Assembly: GCF_005222705.1 (NCBI RefSeq)
Contig: NZ_STGF01000004.1
Location: 236,904 to 300,903, forward strand
Reading direction: 5' to 3'
Source of the DNA: Paenibacillus sp. SY21-1
Lineage (GTDB): Bacteria > Bacillota > Bacilli > Paenibacillales > Paenibacillaceae
DNA length: 64,000 nucleotides
Positions within the stretch are counted from its first letter, which is position 1; each line of letters begins with the position of its first letter. The position numbers and the translations under genes are program-made. The notes beneath the pieces are model-generated. The model saw nothing but the letters and a program-made list of their open reading frames with translations. It was not told the DNA's origin and did not search any database. Positions 52,563 through 62,278 of the stretch are shown here, piece after piece.

Positions 52563-53819
52563 GTGCTTAAAAAAACGATAGTCTGTATTGCTGCAGCCTT
52601 AATAGCTGCAACGATTTGGACAACCGGAACAGAAAGCTCCAATCTAGCTAGCGCTGAAGGCCTGCCGTTCTCGGATATTGAGAAGCATTGGGCAAGGGAG
52701 CATATAATAAGCGCCGCAGAGAGCGGATTAATCGAAGGTTTCCCTGACGGCACATTTCAGCCTGATGCGGTTGTAACGGCCGATCAGTTCGTCGCGATGA
52801 TGCTTCGTGCATTTTCAGACGGCAAAGGCGCGTTCGCCCAGGACTTTATAAATGAGCTGATGTACATACAGCCAAGCTACGTCCCAACCATCCTCTCCGC
52901 CGCTCGTAAAACGGGCTTCACCTTTGAAAAAGCTCCAAGCGGCTACTGGGCGAAAACCTATGTTGACATGTTGTACGACATGGAGTTTTTGACGGAGGCG
53001 AATGGTGTATATCCGAAAAATTATAATCGCTACAAGCAACTGATGAAACGTGAAGAAGCGACATATCTGCTTGGGGCATGGATTGAACGTTTCGAGGAAG
53101 GATACGACATTATGTATGAAAGCTTTGTTTTGCAGAACAGCGGCTATAAGGATTTCAACTCTTTTAGTCAATCAACTTCTGTTGGCAATTACCGTGGTCT
53201 CACCCTTATTTCCGGGCTTATTACAGGCTACCCCAATAAGTATTTTTATCCGCATCGTTATGTAACCAGAGCCGAGGCGTTAACGATGGTAATACGATTG
53301 AGGGATAAAAGCAAACGAGTTGTTTATAAGCCGGATTTGAATGGCCAGTATTACGTTGAACTAAACGGACAAATTACTTTATTTAGTGACAAAGCTAAAT
53401 ATGAATATTACACCACCTTTGTAAAGTTGGCTAACCAGTTTGTGAAAAAAGGGTATGTCACAATTACAGGAAGCGGCATTGGCATTTGGGAAAGCAAAGA
53501 CGATGCGGATAAAACTGATTTTATGACTCGCATGGGTGATTATGCGAGTGCTCCGACCAGTGAATTTACAATTGCAGTATCCAATGATTTGACACGTAGA
53601 GTAGGTATGCTGTTTTCAGCAGACCCAAAGTCGGACCATAGCAAGGAGTACCAAGAGCAAATATTTGAAGTGCTAGTTGGGATAAGTGATGCTAGGGAAC
53701 TGCAGACAAAAATAAGTACTTTGATCAAAATGAGGAAGTCATCGGAATTTACAATCAATAGCAAAAAATTCGTCTTTATGTTGAATGGGAATTACTTTCA
53801 GTTGGAGATGTCTTATTAG
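52563..53819 (+). CDS. Secreted SLH-domain protein 2 with novel C-terminal domain
   Basis: I prefer the GTG at 52563, 8 bases after GAGAAGG; ATGs at 52554 and 52557 touch the site. The protein has a signal peptide and an SLH repeat (FSDIEKHWAREHIISAAESG, GFPDGTFQPDAVVTADQF). It has a second region ending GYPNKYFYPHRYVTRAEALTMV. The C-terminal 170 residues are unlike SLH and unrecognised (YYVELNGQITLFSD, FTIAVSNDLTRRVGMLFSAD). From about 53130 the DNA becomes AT-rich, a change that continues into the next gene. Confidence 0.88.
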   Translation: MLKKTIVCIAAALIAATIWTTGTESSNLASAEGLPFSDIEKHWAREHIISAAESGLIEGFPDGTFQPDAVVTADQFVAMMLRAFSDGKGAFAQDFINELMYIQPSYVPTILSAARKTGFTFEKAPSGYWAKTYVDMLYDMEFLTEANGVYPKNYNRYKQLMKREEATYLLGAWIERFEEGYDIMYESFVLQNSGYKDFNSFSQSTSVGNYRGLTLISGLITGYPNKYFYPHRYVTRAEALTMVIRLRDKSKRVVYKPDLNGQYYVELNGQITLFSDKAKYEYYTTFVKLANQFVKKGYVTITGSGIGIWESKDDADKTDFMTRMGDYASAPTSEFTIAVSNDLTRRVGMLFSADPKSDHSKEYQEQIFEVLVGISDARELQTKISTLIKMRKSSEFTINSKKFVFMLNGNYFQLEMSY

Positions 53820-53837
53820 AAGGAGAGGGATGTAAGC

Positions 53838-56800
53838 TTGATCCGTATTTTTAATAGACAATTTGCTCTGTTGGTTTTAATAGGAATTTTGATATTTAAT
53901 TCATTGCTGGTTTCCTTTCCTATTGAAGTAGCTTCAGCGACAGATAAGCCGCCAGCTACGATCAATGGTTTCAGCAATCCATGTGGCTATAATCCACCGG
54001 TAGACGGAAAGATTCCTTCTCATGTTAAGCCTTGCTCGGATTCTCTAGCAGCTAATAGCAAAGGATTTAAATTTAATTCAAGCTTCTATTACAATACCTG
54101 GACAATTAAAGAAAATCCCTTAAAAACGAAACCGGCTCGAAATTTGATCGTTTATGGAAAACCGGAAGTTGTGCCGAGCAGTGTACAAGCCTTTAAAAGG
54201 GGGTGGCAGCCGACAGATCCTAGCTCGCAAATAGCTGATGAAGGTCACTTTAAAGACTATGATGCCAAAAATGGCAAGGAAGTCCGTGGTGAGTATAGAT
54301 ATCTAGGTTTTACGCAAGATGGTTCCTTGTACTCGAACATCCATTTCATTGTCGATTCGGATTCAGGAAATGCACTTCCAGGGAAGCATTGGATAATAAA
54401 CCCCTGGACGCAATTACCTTCAAGCTATAGATATCTGCCTAAAGGACCTGGAGCAGTGTATCAGTCTCCGACAGGTCAATACGAAAATGTTATGCTCTCT
54501 AAATTCGAGAAACTAAAATTAAACATAGGTCGCTCAATTGGGTTCGAAGAGATTAACAAAGGGGTTAGTTATGCAGATCGATACACTGTGCTCAGTAGAT
54601 CCAGGTTGAATCAAGACCCCCGAAACTACATGTCCATCGACCAGGCGCCGACTACCCGCGAGGGCGGGTTTGGGAATATGTACCACTATAGCTGGGACAC
54701 GCATAGCTTGTGGTACCACACCTTTGCGCTTCAGAAGTTTGAGCCTGGCGAGAAGGAGAAGCTGCCGAATGCTTGCACGGTCGCTCCGGTCGGGAAAAGC
54801 CCGATACCGCTGGGCAAATCCAGTAAAATTGAAGTGCAAGTCAAGCTGACCGGCAGCATTGAGGACAAGCTGGTTGTCGGCAGCGAGCAAGGGGAAGCGT
54901 TGTTTTACACTCGCAAGGATGTATCCAACTGGTATTTGAAATATCGGGCGCAGGACAATCAAATGAAATATTTGACTACCGCGAATAAGGCGCACGGTGT
55001 TGTGCTGAAAGATAATACCGCCTCCGGTGTCGTCACGCTTGCGCTGGATACGAACAAATTCGACAAATCAAATCCAAAGCAATGGACCTACACGGTTCAT
55101 GCGGAAGCAAACTCGCTTTTTTACAATCACACAGCAAGCGATCCCTCCGAGCAAACCGGCATCTGCTCGACAACTCTCACCTTCGACGCGCCGCAGAACG
55201 GTACGATGCTATCCGATTTCACCGTCATTGAAAATATTAGCGTTGACCGTAAATCATCTTTGGTGCCTGCCATGCTAGGGTATCAGGACGCTTCATATGG
55301 AGATGACGCCGATTTTTACACGTTTGACATTCAAAGCGTTGACGATTCCTCCCGCATAGTTAAACGATACGATCCGGCCATTCCTGGGGTGCGAAAGCCT
55401 AAATCAGGCTATTTGGATCAGGAAGCGGTAAACGAATGGCTTCTCGGCTTTATCCAGTCGAAGTTCATGGAAGAGACGACGGCAGCGACAAAAACCAGAA
55501 AATTTCTGATTACGCAGACGATTACGGACAAAGATGTAGCCGTTAATGGAAAATCGACGGCGACAAAGACGGTGATCGTCACGCAATTTCCGAATACGCC
55601 GTGGGCGCCCGGCTGCGAAACGCTCACTCATGAATGGCCTGCTCCGGCACAATTGATTTCTCCCGAAACCAGCTGGCCAGAGGACTGGTGGGACGTTGTC
55701 CCGATGCCTGTCTCGGATGCCGCTCCTAATTATGTGCCGCATCGCATGTGTGACGAGCCGGTCGGGTATGAGCAGTTTGAGCGCCGGGTTTATGTTGATG
55801 ACAAGGAAATAGATGCGGCGAAATTTTTTGCGGGCTCCTTCCAGTTTGGAGAAGCGGCAGTTGGACTGCGAAAAATTACCGTCACCTACACGGCCCCTGA
55901 CGGACACGTATCACATAAGACGCAGCATGTGGTCGTCCACGAATCCAAGCCGCGCGTTGCGATCCAACTGGAAGGATTGTATAAGGAGAACCGAACGATG
56001 AAGGCGCGAAATATTTCGGCAGCCAGCAATGATGCCTGGTCCGAGCAAACGGCGCCGATGGAAACCGTCTCGTTCAGCTTTGTGAACACGGCTAACCCTG
56101 ATTTAAAATGCCGTACAGGTTTTTGCGAAAGCAATCTTCAGGAAAAAACGTTTATGTACAAAAAAACAGGCAACTACCAGATGAGCATTTCGGCTAAACG
56201 CGTCATTCCATACGGCAACGGGAAGTCGGTAACACGCTACTCTGATCCGTATATCGTCCAATACGAAGTTCAGCCCGATCATAAACCCGCCATTGTAGCG
56301 CATGCTTACGGCTCGCAAATCAGCCGCCTGGACCAGCTGGAAATAAATTATCAGGTGGAAAGCACGGATGGGGATTTTATTGCAGAGAAGCATTTGCAGA
56401 TATGGTACGACAGCAACAACGATGGTGCGTTTGATACCAAAGTGTATGAAAAAAGCGGTGACATCGCTGTGCTGCCTAAGTTCGGCAAGCTTGGGCAATA
56501 TCAGATTATCGCTGACGCAAAGGAAGGAACGACGCAGGACAGGTTGCAGGAGCATATAACGGCTGCCGATGATAGGACGCATCGCAGCTATGCTTATTTT
56601 TTTATTGACAATTATGCTCCGTCAAGCGACCTTTACCTCGATGTTCCGACCGAAAAACCGGATCTTGATATCTTTTTTCTGCTCGACAGCAGCTTGAAAC
56701 AGAGCTCGATCGACTATGTGCTCAACAACAAGGTTGCCATCACCAATCAGTTTACGACAAGCAATATGCGCGCTAACGTTGGAATATGGGATATGAAGAC

Positions 56801-59558
56801 GTATACCTACAGCCAGTCAGCGAGCACGAACCGAAATACGGGCAGCGCATACCCAAGCGAAACGACCAGCTACTCAAGCGGGGACGGCTATTCGGGAGCT
56901 CTAACCAGAACAAGCGTGCAAAACAGTCCGTATTCAAGAGATGAAGGCAAATATGTCACGGCGCAGGACAGCAAAACAGCCACCGATACGTGCAGCAATA
57001 CGGAAACATGGAGCTACGACAGCAAGGGAACAAGCAAGGGCAGCTCTTACAGCAGCTCCTGCCCTGGCAGCATGTCCTACAACTCGGGGGGCTATTCGGG
57101 AACGCTGTCGCGCGGTTCCACTTCGTCGTCCGGCTCTTGTCCATGGTCAGGGGGGCCAAAAAACGGATCGTGCAGCGTCACCTATACGGCAAACTATTCT
57201 GGAACTGTATACGGAACCAAGCAGGTATGGGAGCCGAGAATGGTCAGCTATGATAATTACACCGGCTATTACTCGGGCACGATTTATAAAAACATCAGGC
57301 AGCCCTACAATCCGTCTTTTTTGCGTGCTGTTCCGGGGAAATACATTATTTATATTTCTGACGGAGCGGTATCGCCACACGATTTGCCGGATGTGCGAAT
57401 GGTGCAAAGCAAACAGGCGGCCGAAATCATCGCAATTGGCAATGAAACGATACGCTCGCAGCTGCCTGACGCTCAATATATTCCGATGAGCCAATCGATG
57501 GATATCGTTATCGCTACCGTAATCGCGCATATCGCGGCGCATAATCCGGCGATTCCCAAAGTGCTCAAGCTGGTTGGAGAGCCGATAGAAACGAGGACGG
57601 CAACCTTTGATGCCGAGAGGGATGAGCTTCCCGAGGCCAGCGATGTCATGCAAATTATTCAGGACCCGAATTATTACGATAATTCGCTTGGCTATGATAC
57701 CTTTGCCGGCAAGCGACTGGTCTCCGTCAAGCTTGCTGCGAACTGGAGCCTGTACAGGGAATCGGTGACGCTGACGAAGCCGGGGAAATATACGTTTTTG
57801 CGAAAGGTTAAGGATAAGCCGACGTCTGATCCTAATTTTCCGGGCTATGAGTACGAATCCAATGAATCGGCGATCGAAGTGTTCGTTCATCGCAAGCCGA
57901 TAGCGGACGTATCGCTGGATTTTGATTACATGACGGCCTCGGGCACGTATAAGACAGCCTGGATCGATATGAGCTACGATCTGGACCACAATATCACGAG
58001 ATCGGCAACTGACCGCGGTATTCGGACGAGATCGGTCAAGTTCACGAATAGCGCGACTGGGGAGGTTTTTACGGCTGTCCCTGATATGCTGCCGCCAGGT
58101 GCTTACAAGCTTGAGTATCTGGTTCAGGATATTGAAGGAGCATGGTCGAGCCCTCTGGAGCGAACCTTCGTGCTTCCCGATACTGTGCCCGTGCAAATGA
58201 AGAGCAATCTGAAAACGGAATATAGCGGCTTCTCGCTCCTTAGCGTTCCTGCGAGCGAAAGGCTGATTGCCCATGGATTGTGGACACGTTTTCCTTATTC
58301 GATAAGCCTGGATTTTGCAATGGGCGGCTACATCTCCCGAAGTGTCGCTTACTACACCGGCACCAAAAACGGCAATGACATCAGCTGGCGCGATGAGTCT
58401 TTTACGATTCCGGCAACGGTGCCAGACGGAACCTATTCGTTTGCCGTTACCGCTCTCGGCTCAACAGGGGGCTCGCGAGCCACCCAGACCTATACCGTCC
58501 GAGTGGCTACGCCAATTCAACTGACCGGGAGCATTCGTTCACAGGTTGAAACTCGGGATGCGGTTAATGTGCTGGCTGCCAACGAGTCCTATACGATCGC
58601 AAGCGGAACGACGAAATATGCAAATGCCGTGACGGTGACAGCGTTTAAGGGGACCGGTCATCAGCGCAGCTTGAGCTTGATCCAGTCATCTCTTCATTCA
58701 ACCGGTTACGGCGCCAAGGCTTGGGCTGCAACCATGAACATAGGGAGCGTTCCGGACGGCGCCTACACCTTTGAATGGCGGGCGGCCACGCCGAACGGGA
58801 ATATTGAAACAGTTAGTCAGGTCGTGCAGGTAGTCAACAACCGGCCGCCTTCAGGTGATTTCAATTGGCTGCCAAGCCCGGTCTATGAAGGGGACACCGT
58901 TCAGTTCAAAACGATCGTGAACGATGCCGACAGGGATACGTTGGACGTTGCCTATGAAATAACGGGACCGCTGACCGGCAGCTCCAAACAAACCTTTGCG
59001 TATAAGCTTGCTTATCCGTATGCGGGGACAGCCCCCTTGCTCAAGCTGCCGTCAGCAGGCAGCTGGGCTGTTAAAATGACGGTCAGCGACGGACGTGCTG
59101 CACCGGTTACCCTCACCAAAACGGTGCGCGTGCTTCCGCTTGCGATTGCGGGCAGCGTCAAGCATACGCCTGAATGGGATAAGCTCAGGCAGGCTCACAA
59201 TGTAAAGGCAAGCGGGAAGCCGGAGCAGCCTCGGGGCTATGGCGTATTCTGGGCAGGGGAGAAGTTTATGCTGGAAGCCGATACGACGGCAACCGGAACG
59301 GCTACCCAAGCAAGTCGTGTAGAGGTGGAGATGGACGACGGCAATAAAGCCTATAAAGCTGTCCTCCAGCCTGCAAGCCCGGCAAATGACAGATGGAGAG
59401 GGGAATTGTGGGATGAAGCGTTCGGCAAGCTCCCTGACGGCGCCCTATCATTTATTTTCACCGTCTATTACAGCAATGGAACAGTCAAAACGGAGATTGT
59501 CGACATAGTAGTAGGAGGAAACGCCCGGAGCGTAGCAGGCGTGCATCGCATGCACTAG
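53838..59558 (+). CDS. Giant (1906-residue) secreted surface protein with split vWA-like domain and PKD-like modules
   Basis: TTG start 8 bases after GGAGAGGG. A signal peptide (LLVLIGILIFNSLLVSFPI) begins the protein. The first 300 residues are unrecognised. Near 942 a vWA-like strand PDLDIFFLLDSSLKQSS appears and resumes near 1167 (KYIIYISDGAVSPHD; AAEIIAIGNE). Between them lies a roughly 180-residue Ser/Tyr/Gly/Thr-rich insert with repeated GYSGALTR, GYSGTLSR, YSGTVYG and YYSGTIYKN. The MIDAS motif is degenerate (DSSLK). PKD-like beta modules follow near 1670-1760. It has no SLH or LPXTG anchor, so the two SLH neighbours may hold it on the wall. The DNA for the first 260 residues is markedly AT-rich. 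Confidence 0.85.
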   Translation: MIRIFNRQFALLVLIGILIFNSLLVSFPIEVASATDKPPATINGFSNPCGYNPPVDGKIPSHVKPCSDSLAANSKGFKFNSSFYYNTWTIKENPLKTKPARNLIVYGKPEVVPSSVQAFKRGWQPTDPSSQIADEGHFKDYDAKNGKEVRGEYRYLGFTQDGSLYSNIHFIVDSDSGNALPGKHWIINPWTQLPSSYRYLPKGPGAVYQSPTGQYENVMLSKFEKLKLNIGRSIGFEEINKGVSYADRYTVLSRSRLNQDPRNYMSIDQAPTTREGGFGNMYHYSWDTHSLWYHTFALQKFEPGEKEKLPNACTVAPVGKSPIPLGKSSKIEVQVKLTGSIEDKLVVGSEQGEALFYTRKDVSNWYLKYRAQDNQMKYLTTANKAHGVVLKDNTASGVVTLALDTNKFDKSNPKQWTYTVHAEANSLFYNHTASDPSEQTGICSTTLTFDAPQNGTMLSDFTVIENISVDRKSSLVPAMLGYQDASYGDDADFYTFDIQSVDDSSRIVKRYDPAIPGVRKPKSGYLDQEAVNEWLLGFIQSKFMEETTAATKTRKFLITQTITDKDVAVNGKSTATKTVIVTQFPNTPWAPGCETLTHEWPAPAQLISPETSWPEDWWDVVPMPVSDAAPNYVPHRMCDEPVGYEQFERRVYVDDKEIDAAKFFAGSFQFGEAAVGLRKITVTYTAPDGHVSHKTQHVVVHESKPRVAIQLEGLYKENRTMKARNISAASNDAWSEQTAPMETVSFSFVNTANPDLKCRTGFCESNLQEKTFMYKKTGNYQMSISAKRVIPYGNGKSVTRYSDPYIVQYEVQPDHKPAIVAHAYGSQISRLDQLEINYQVESTDGDFIAEKHLQIWYDSNNDGAFDTKVYEKSGDIAVLPKFGKLGQYQIIADAKEGTTQDRLQEHITAADDRTHRSYAYFFIDNYAPSSDLYLDVPTEKPDLDIFFLLDSSLKQSSIDYVLNNKVAITNQFTTSNMRANVGIWDMKTYTYSQSASTNRNTGSAYPSETTSYSSGDGYSGALTRTSVQNSPYSRDEGKYVTAQDSKTATDTCSNTETWSYDSKGTSKGSSYSSSCPGSMSYNSGGYSGTLSRGSTSSSGSCPWSGGPKNGSCSVTYTANYSGTVYGTKQVWEPRMVSYDNYTGYYSGTIYKNIRQPYNPSFLRAVPGKYIIYISDGAVSPHDLPDVRMVQSKQAAEIIAIGNETIRSQLPDAQYIPMSQSMDIVIATVIAHIAAHNPAIPKVLKLVGEPIETRTATFDAERDELPEASDVMQIIQDPNYYDNSLGYDTFAGKRLVSVKLAANWSLYRESVTLTKPGKYTFLRKVKDKPTSDPNFPGYEYESNESAIEVFVHRKPIADVSLDFDYMTASGTYKTAWIDMSYDLDHNITRSATDRGIRTRSVKFTNSATGEVFTAVPDMLPPGAYKLEYLVQDIEGAWSSPLERTFVLPDTVPVQMKSNLKTEYSGFSLLSVPASERLIAHGLWTRFPYSISLDFAMGGYISRSVAYYTGTKNGNDISWRDESFTIPATVPDGTYSFAVTALGSTGGSRATQTYTVRVATPIQLTGSIRSQVETRDAVNVLAANESYTIASGTTKYANAVTVTAFKGTGHQRSLSLIQSSLHSTGYGAKAWAATMNIGSVPDGAYTFEWRAATPNGNIETVSQVVQVVNNRPPSGDFNWLPSPVYEGDTVQFKTIVNDADRDTLDVAYEITGPLTGSSKQTFAYKLAYPYAGTAPLLKLPSAGSWAVKMTVSDGRAAPVTLTKTVRVLPLAIAGSVKHTPEWDKLRQAHNVKASGKPEQPRGYGVFWAGEKFMLEADTTATGTATQASRVEVEMDDGNKAYKAVLQPASPANDRWRGELWDEAFGKLPDGALSFIFTVYYSNGTVKTEIVDIVVGGNARSVAGVHRMH

Positions 59559-59566
59559 AACGGAAG

Positions 59567-59602
59567 AAAAAAGGCCAGTCGCAATTTAGGTTGCGAACTG
59601 GC
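59567..59602. terminator. Shared bidirectional terminator of the giant gene and xylR
   Basis: GCCAGTCGCAA (59574-59584) pairs with TTGCGAACTGGC (59591-59602). An A-run lies on the left (59567-59572; T-run on minus) and TTTT lies shortly to the right. The xylR stop codon is inside the loop. Confidence 0.88.
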
Positions 59603-60773
59603 TAGTTTTGCTTTCGCCGCTTTTAACTGCGGCGAAAAAACGGCTGATGGCATAGTAAGCGGCGCCGCGTACCGCAGATTGCTCGCCAAGCTCGGCGAAA
59701 AGAATACGCATTTCCTTCCTGTGGAAGGATAAGGTCCGGCGGTCGACGGCAGCCTGAATCGCGGGGGTCAGCCAGGCAGCCGCCCGGCTCATCCGATTGC
59801 CGATAATGACGACATGGGGATTAAACACGTTGACGATGTTCGCAATACCCGCTCCAAGATAGTCCCCCGTTGCGGCGATAAGCCGGCATACCTCTTCATG
59901 GCCTGCCTCCGCAGCCGCGAGAAGGGTATCCAGATCGCCGTAACCGAGCGGAGCGGCCGCTTCGAGCAGCGCATGCTCGGAGGCGTAAAGTTCCCAGCAG
60001 CCATGATTTCCGCAGCTGCAAGGCTTCCCGTTGTATTCAATGGACAGATGCCCCAGCTCGCCCGAAAAGCCCGAAGCCCCTTTGTAGAGCTCCTTGTTTA
60101 GAATGATGCCGGTTCCTATGCCCATGCCGACGCTCACATAGATCTGATTGGCAACGCCGCGTCCGGAGCCGTATTTCTGCTCTCCCTGCGCGCCCGCGTT
60201 CGCTTCGTTATCTATGGTGACGGGCAGTCCGGTCCGCCGCTCCAGCTCTTCGCGCAGCTCCACATTGCGCCACTTGAGGTTGGGGGCAAATAGCACCGAG
60301 CCGTTGTCGTCGACAATTCCCGGCACGCCGACTCCGATGCCCACTACTCCGTAAGGGCTTGGCTCGGCTTTGCCGATCAGCAGCTGGATGCATTCCATGA
60401 GCTGCTCAATGGCGAAGCCCGGATCATGGTGTTTAAGCGCGCGCTGATGCTCGGCGACTACGTTGCCGCGCAAATCAACGAGCGCGCCCCGTATATAGTT
60501 GACGCCAAGATCGATGCCGACGGCATAACCCGCCGTTTCGCGAAAAAGCAGCATGACCGGCTTTCGCCCGCCGCTCGATTGGCCCATTCCGATTTCGACA
60601 ACGAGCTGGCTGTCGATCAGGTCTTGAACGAGGCTGGACACCGTCGCTTTGTTCAGTCCGGTCAGCTCGGATATGTTCGCTCTGGACAAGGGGGCATGCT
60701 TTAGCACGGCGTCCAGCACGATAGCGGTATTTAATTTTTTGACCATAGCGAGATCGCCCGTCGGTTTCTTCAT
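59586..60773 (-). CDS. xylR: Xylose operon repressor XylR (ROK family)
   Basis: I use ATG 60773 (MKKPTGDLAM), 9 bases after GGAGG. The 395-residue protein has an N-terminal winged helix (LSRANISELTGLNKATVSSLV), the ROK sugar-binding domain (GIDLGVNYIRGALVD, VGIGVGVPGIVDD, DNEANAGAQGE, GMGIGTGIILN) and the zinc motif CSCGNHGCWE. Without xylose it represses xylAB from the adjacent operator. It is divergent from xylA. Confidence 0.93.
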   Translation of the reverse strand: MKKPTGDLAMVKKLNTAIVLDAVLKHAPLSRANISELTGLNKATVSSLVQDLIDSQLVVEIGMGQSSGGRKPVMLLFRETAGYAVGIDLGVNYIRGALVDLRGNVVAEHQRALKHHDPGFAIEQLMECIQLLIGKAEPSPYGVVGIGVGVPGIVDDNGSVLFAPNLKWRNVELREELERRTGLPVTIDNEANAGAQGEQKYGSGRGVANQIYVSVGMGIGTGIILNKELYKGASGFSGELGHLSIEYNGKPCSCGNHGCWELYASEHALLEAAAPLGYGDLDTLLAAAEAGHEEVCRLIAATGDYLGAGIANIVNVFNPHVVIIGNRMSRAAAWLTPAIQAAVDRRTLSFHRKEMRILFAELGEQSAVRGAAYYAISRFFAAVKSGESKTSQFAT

Positions 60774-60848
60774 GTTGCGTAAGCCTCCGTCCAAAATGGC
60801 AAATGAATAAGTGAATTGTATCATAAAAAAAGTTTAACATAAATCTTT

Positions 60849-60888
60849 CTTTGTTTAATAGACAAACTAAGTTGAAGCGTGTTATGCT
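60849..60888 (+). promoter_or_regulatory. xylA promoter overlapped by a XylR operator
   Basis: The inverted repeat CTTTGTTTA (60849-60857) and its partner in GACAAACTAAG (60861-60871) matches known xyl operators (TTTGT/ACAAA arms). TAGACA (60859-60864) and TATGCT (60883-60888) with an 18-base spacer form the promoter, so the operator covers the -35 box. Confidence 0.72.
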
Positions 60889-60891
60889 ACG

Positions 60892-60905
60892 AGTAAGCAC
60901 TTACA
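60892..60905. promoter_or_regulatory. Candidate degenerate cre site in the xylA leader
   Basis: AGTAAGCACTTACA is a near-palindrome matching 12 of the 14 cre positions. It lies just downstream of the xylA -10 box, where CcpA could block transcription when a preferred sugar is present. Confidence 0.5.
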
Positions 60906-60943
60906 ACCATTATTCCAATTCCGTGAAGGAGGATTTAGTTCAC

Positions 60944-62257
60944 ATGAGCTATTTCAAAGAGATTAACACGATTCAATTCGAAGGCAAGGGCTCGGACAAT
61001 CCGCTTGCATTTAAACATTATGATCCTAAACAAGTTGTTCTCGGCAAAACAATGGAAGAGCATCTGCGTTTTGCAGTAGCTTATTGGCATACATTTAACG
61101 CAAACGGAACAGACCCGTTCGGCGCTCCGACGATGCTGCGCGGCTGGGATAAGTATGACGGACTGGACCGCTCGAAGGCTCGTGTGGAAGCGAACTTTGA
61201 ATTTATGAACAAGCTGAACATTCCTTTTTACGCTTTCCATGATGTGGACATCGCGCCGGAAGGCGAAACGCTGCAGGAAACGAACAAAAACCTCGACGTT
61301 ATCGTCGCTTTGCTTAAAGAGCAAATGCAAGCTTCAGGCAAAAAGCTGCTGTGGAACACGGTGAACATGTTCTCGAATCCGCGTTTTGTACACGGCGCAG
61401 GTACAACTTGCAACGCTGACGTATACGCATACGCCGGCGCGCAATTGAAAAAAGGCCTTGAAGTGGGCAAAGAGCTGGGCGCAGAAAACTATGTATTCTG
61501 GGGTGGCCGCGAAGGCTACGAAACCTTGCTGAACACAGACATGGGCTTTGAGCTGGACAACCTTGCTCGCCTATACCACATGGCTATCGCTTATGCGAAG
61601 GAAATCGGCTTTGACGCCCAATTCCTGATCGAGCCTAAGCCAAAAGAGCCTACGAAGCACCAATATGACTTCGATGCGGCGACAACAATTGCTTTCTTGC
61701 AAAAATACGGCCTGAAGGACCACTTCAAGCTGAACCTGGAAGCGAATCACGCTACACTTGCCGGCCACACGTTCGAGCACGAAATTCGTACAGCAGCAAT
61801 CAACGGCATGCTGGGATCGCTTGACGCGAACCAAGGCGACCTGTTGCTCGGCTGGGATACGGATGAATTCCCGACTGATCTGTACTCGACTACATTGACT
61901 ATGTTCGAAGTGCTGAAAGCTGGCGGCATCGGCCGCGGCGGCATCAACTTCGACGCGAAGGTTCGTCGCGGCTCGTTTGAAGCCGAGGATCTGTTCCTTG
62001 CGCATATCGCAGGCATGGACAGCTTTGCATGGGGTCTGAAGGCTGCCGCGAAGCTGATCGACGAGAAAATTCTCGACGGCATCGTAGATCACCGCTACCG
62101 CAGCTTCAAAGAAGGCATCGGCGCCGACATCGTATCCGGCAAAGCGACGCTTGCTTCCCTTGAGCAATATGCGCTGCAGAACAACCCGATCAAAAACGAG
62201 TCCGGCCGCCAAGAGCGCATCCGTCTCATGCTTAGCGAAGTTATTTTCAGCGTTTAA
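60944..62257 (+). CDS. xylA: Xylose isomerase
   Basis: ATG 60944 follows GAAGGAGG; the open frame starts earlier but that part is the operator region. The 437-residue class-II isomerase has [35 protein letters not shown] and [18 protein letters not shown] with metal-binding Glu and His residues, and [17 protein letters not shown]. It interconverts xylose and xylulose. xylB follows after 21 bases. Codon choice is cleaner than in neighbours, consistent with high expression. Confidence 0.96.
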   Translation: MSYFKEINTIQFEGKGSDNPLAFKHYDPKQVVLGKTMEEHLRFAVAYWHTFNANGTDPFGAPTMLRGWDKYDGLDRSKARVEANFEFMNKLNIPFYAFHDVDIAPEGETLQETNKNLDVIVALLKEQMQASGKKLLWNTVNMFSNPRFVHGAGTTCNADVYAYAGAQLKKGLEVGKELGAENYVFWGGREGYETLLNTDMGFELDNLARLYHMAIAYAKEIGFDAQFLIEPKPKEPTKHQYDFDAATTIAFLQKYGLKDHFKLNLEANHATLAGHTFEHEIRTAAINGMLGSLDANQGDLLLGWDTDEFPTDLYSTTLTMFEVLKAGGIGRGGINFDAKVRRGSFEAEDLFLAHIAGMDSFAWGLKAAAKLIDEKILDGIVDHRYRSFKEGIGADIVSGKATLASLEQYALQNNPIKNESGRQERIRLMLSEVIFSV

Positions 62258-62278
62258 TTCGGGAGGTTGCCACAGCAT

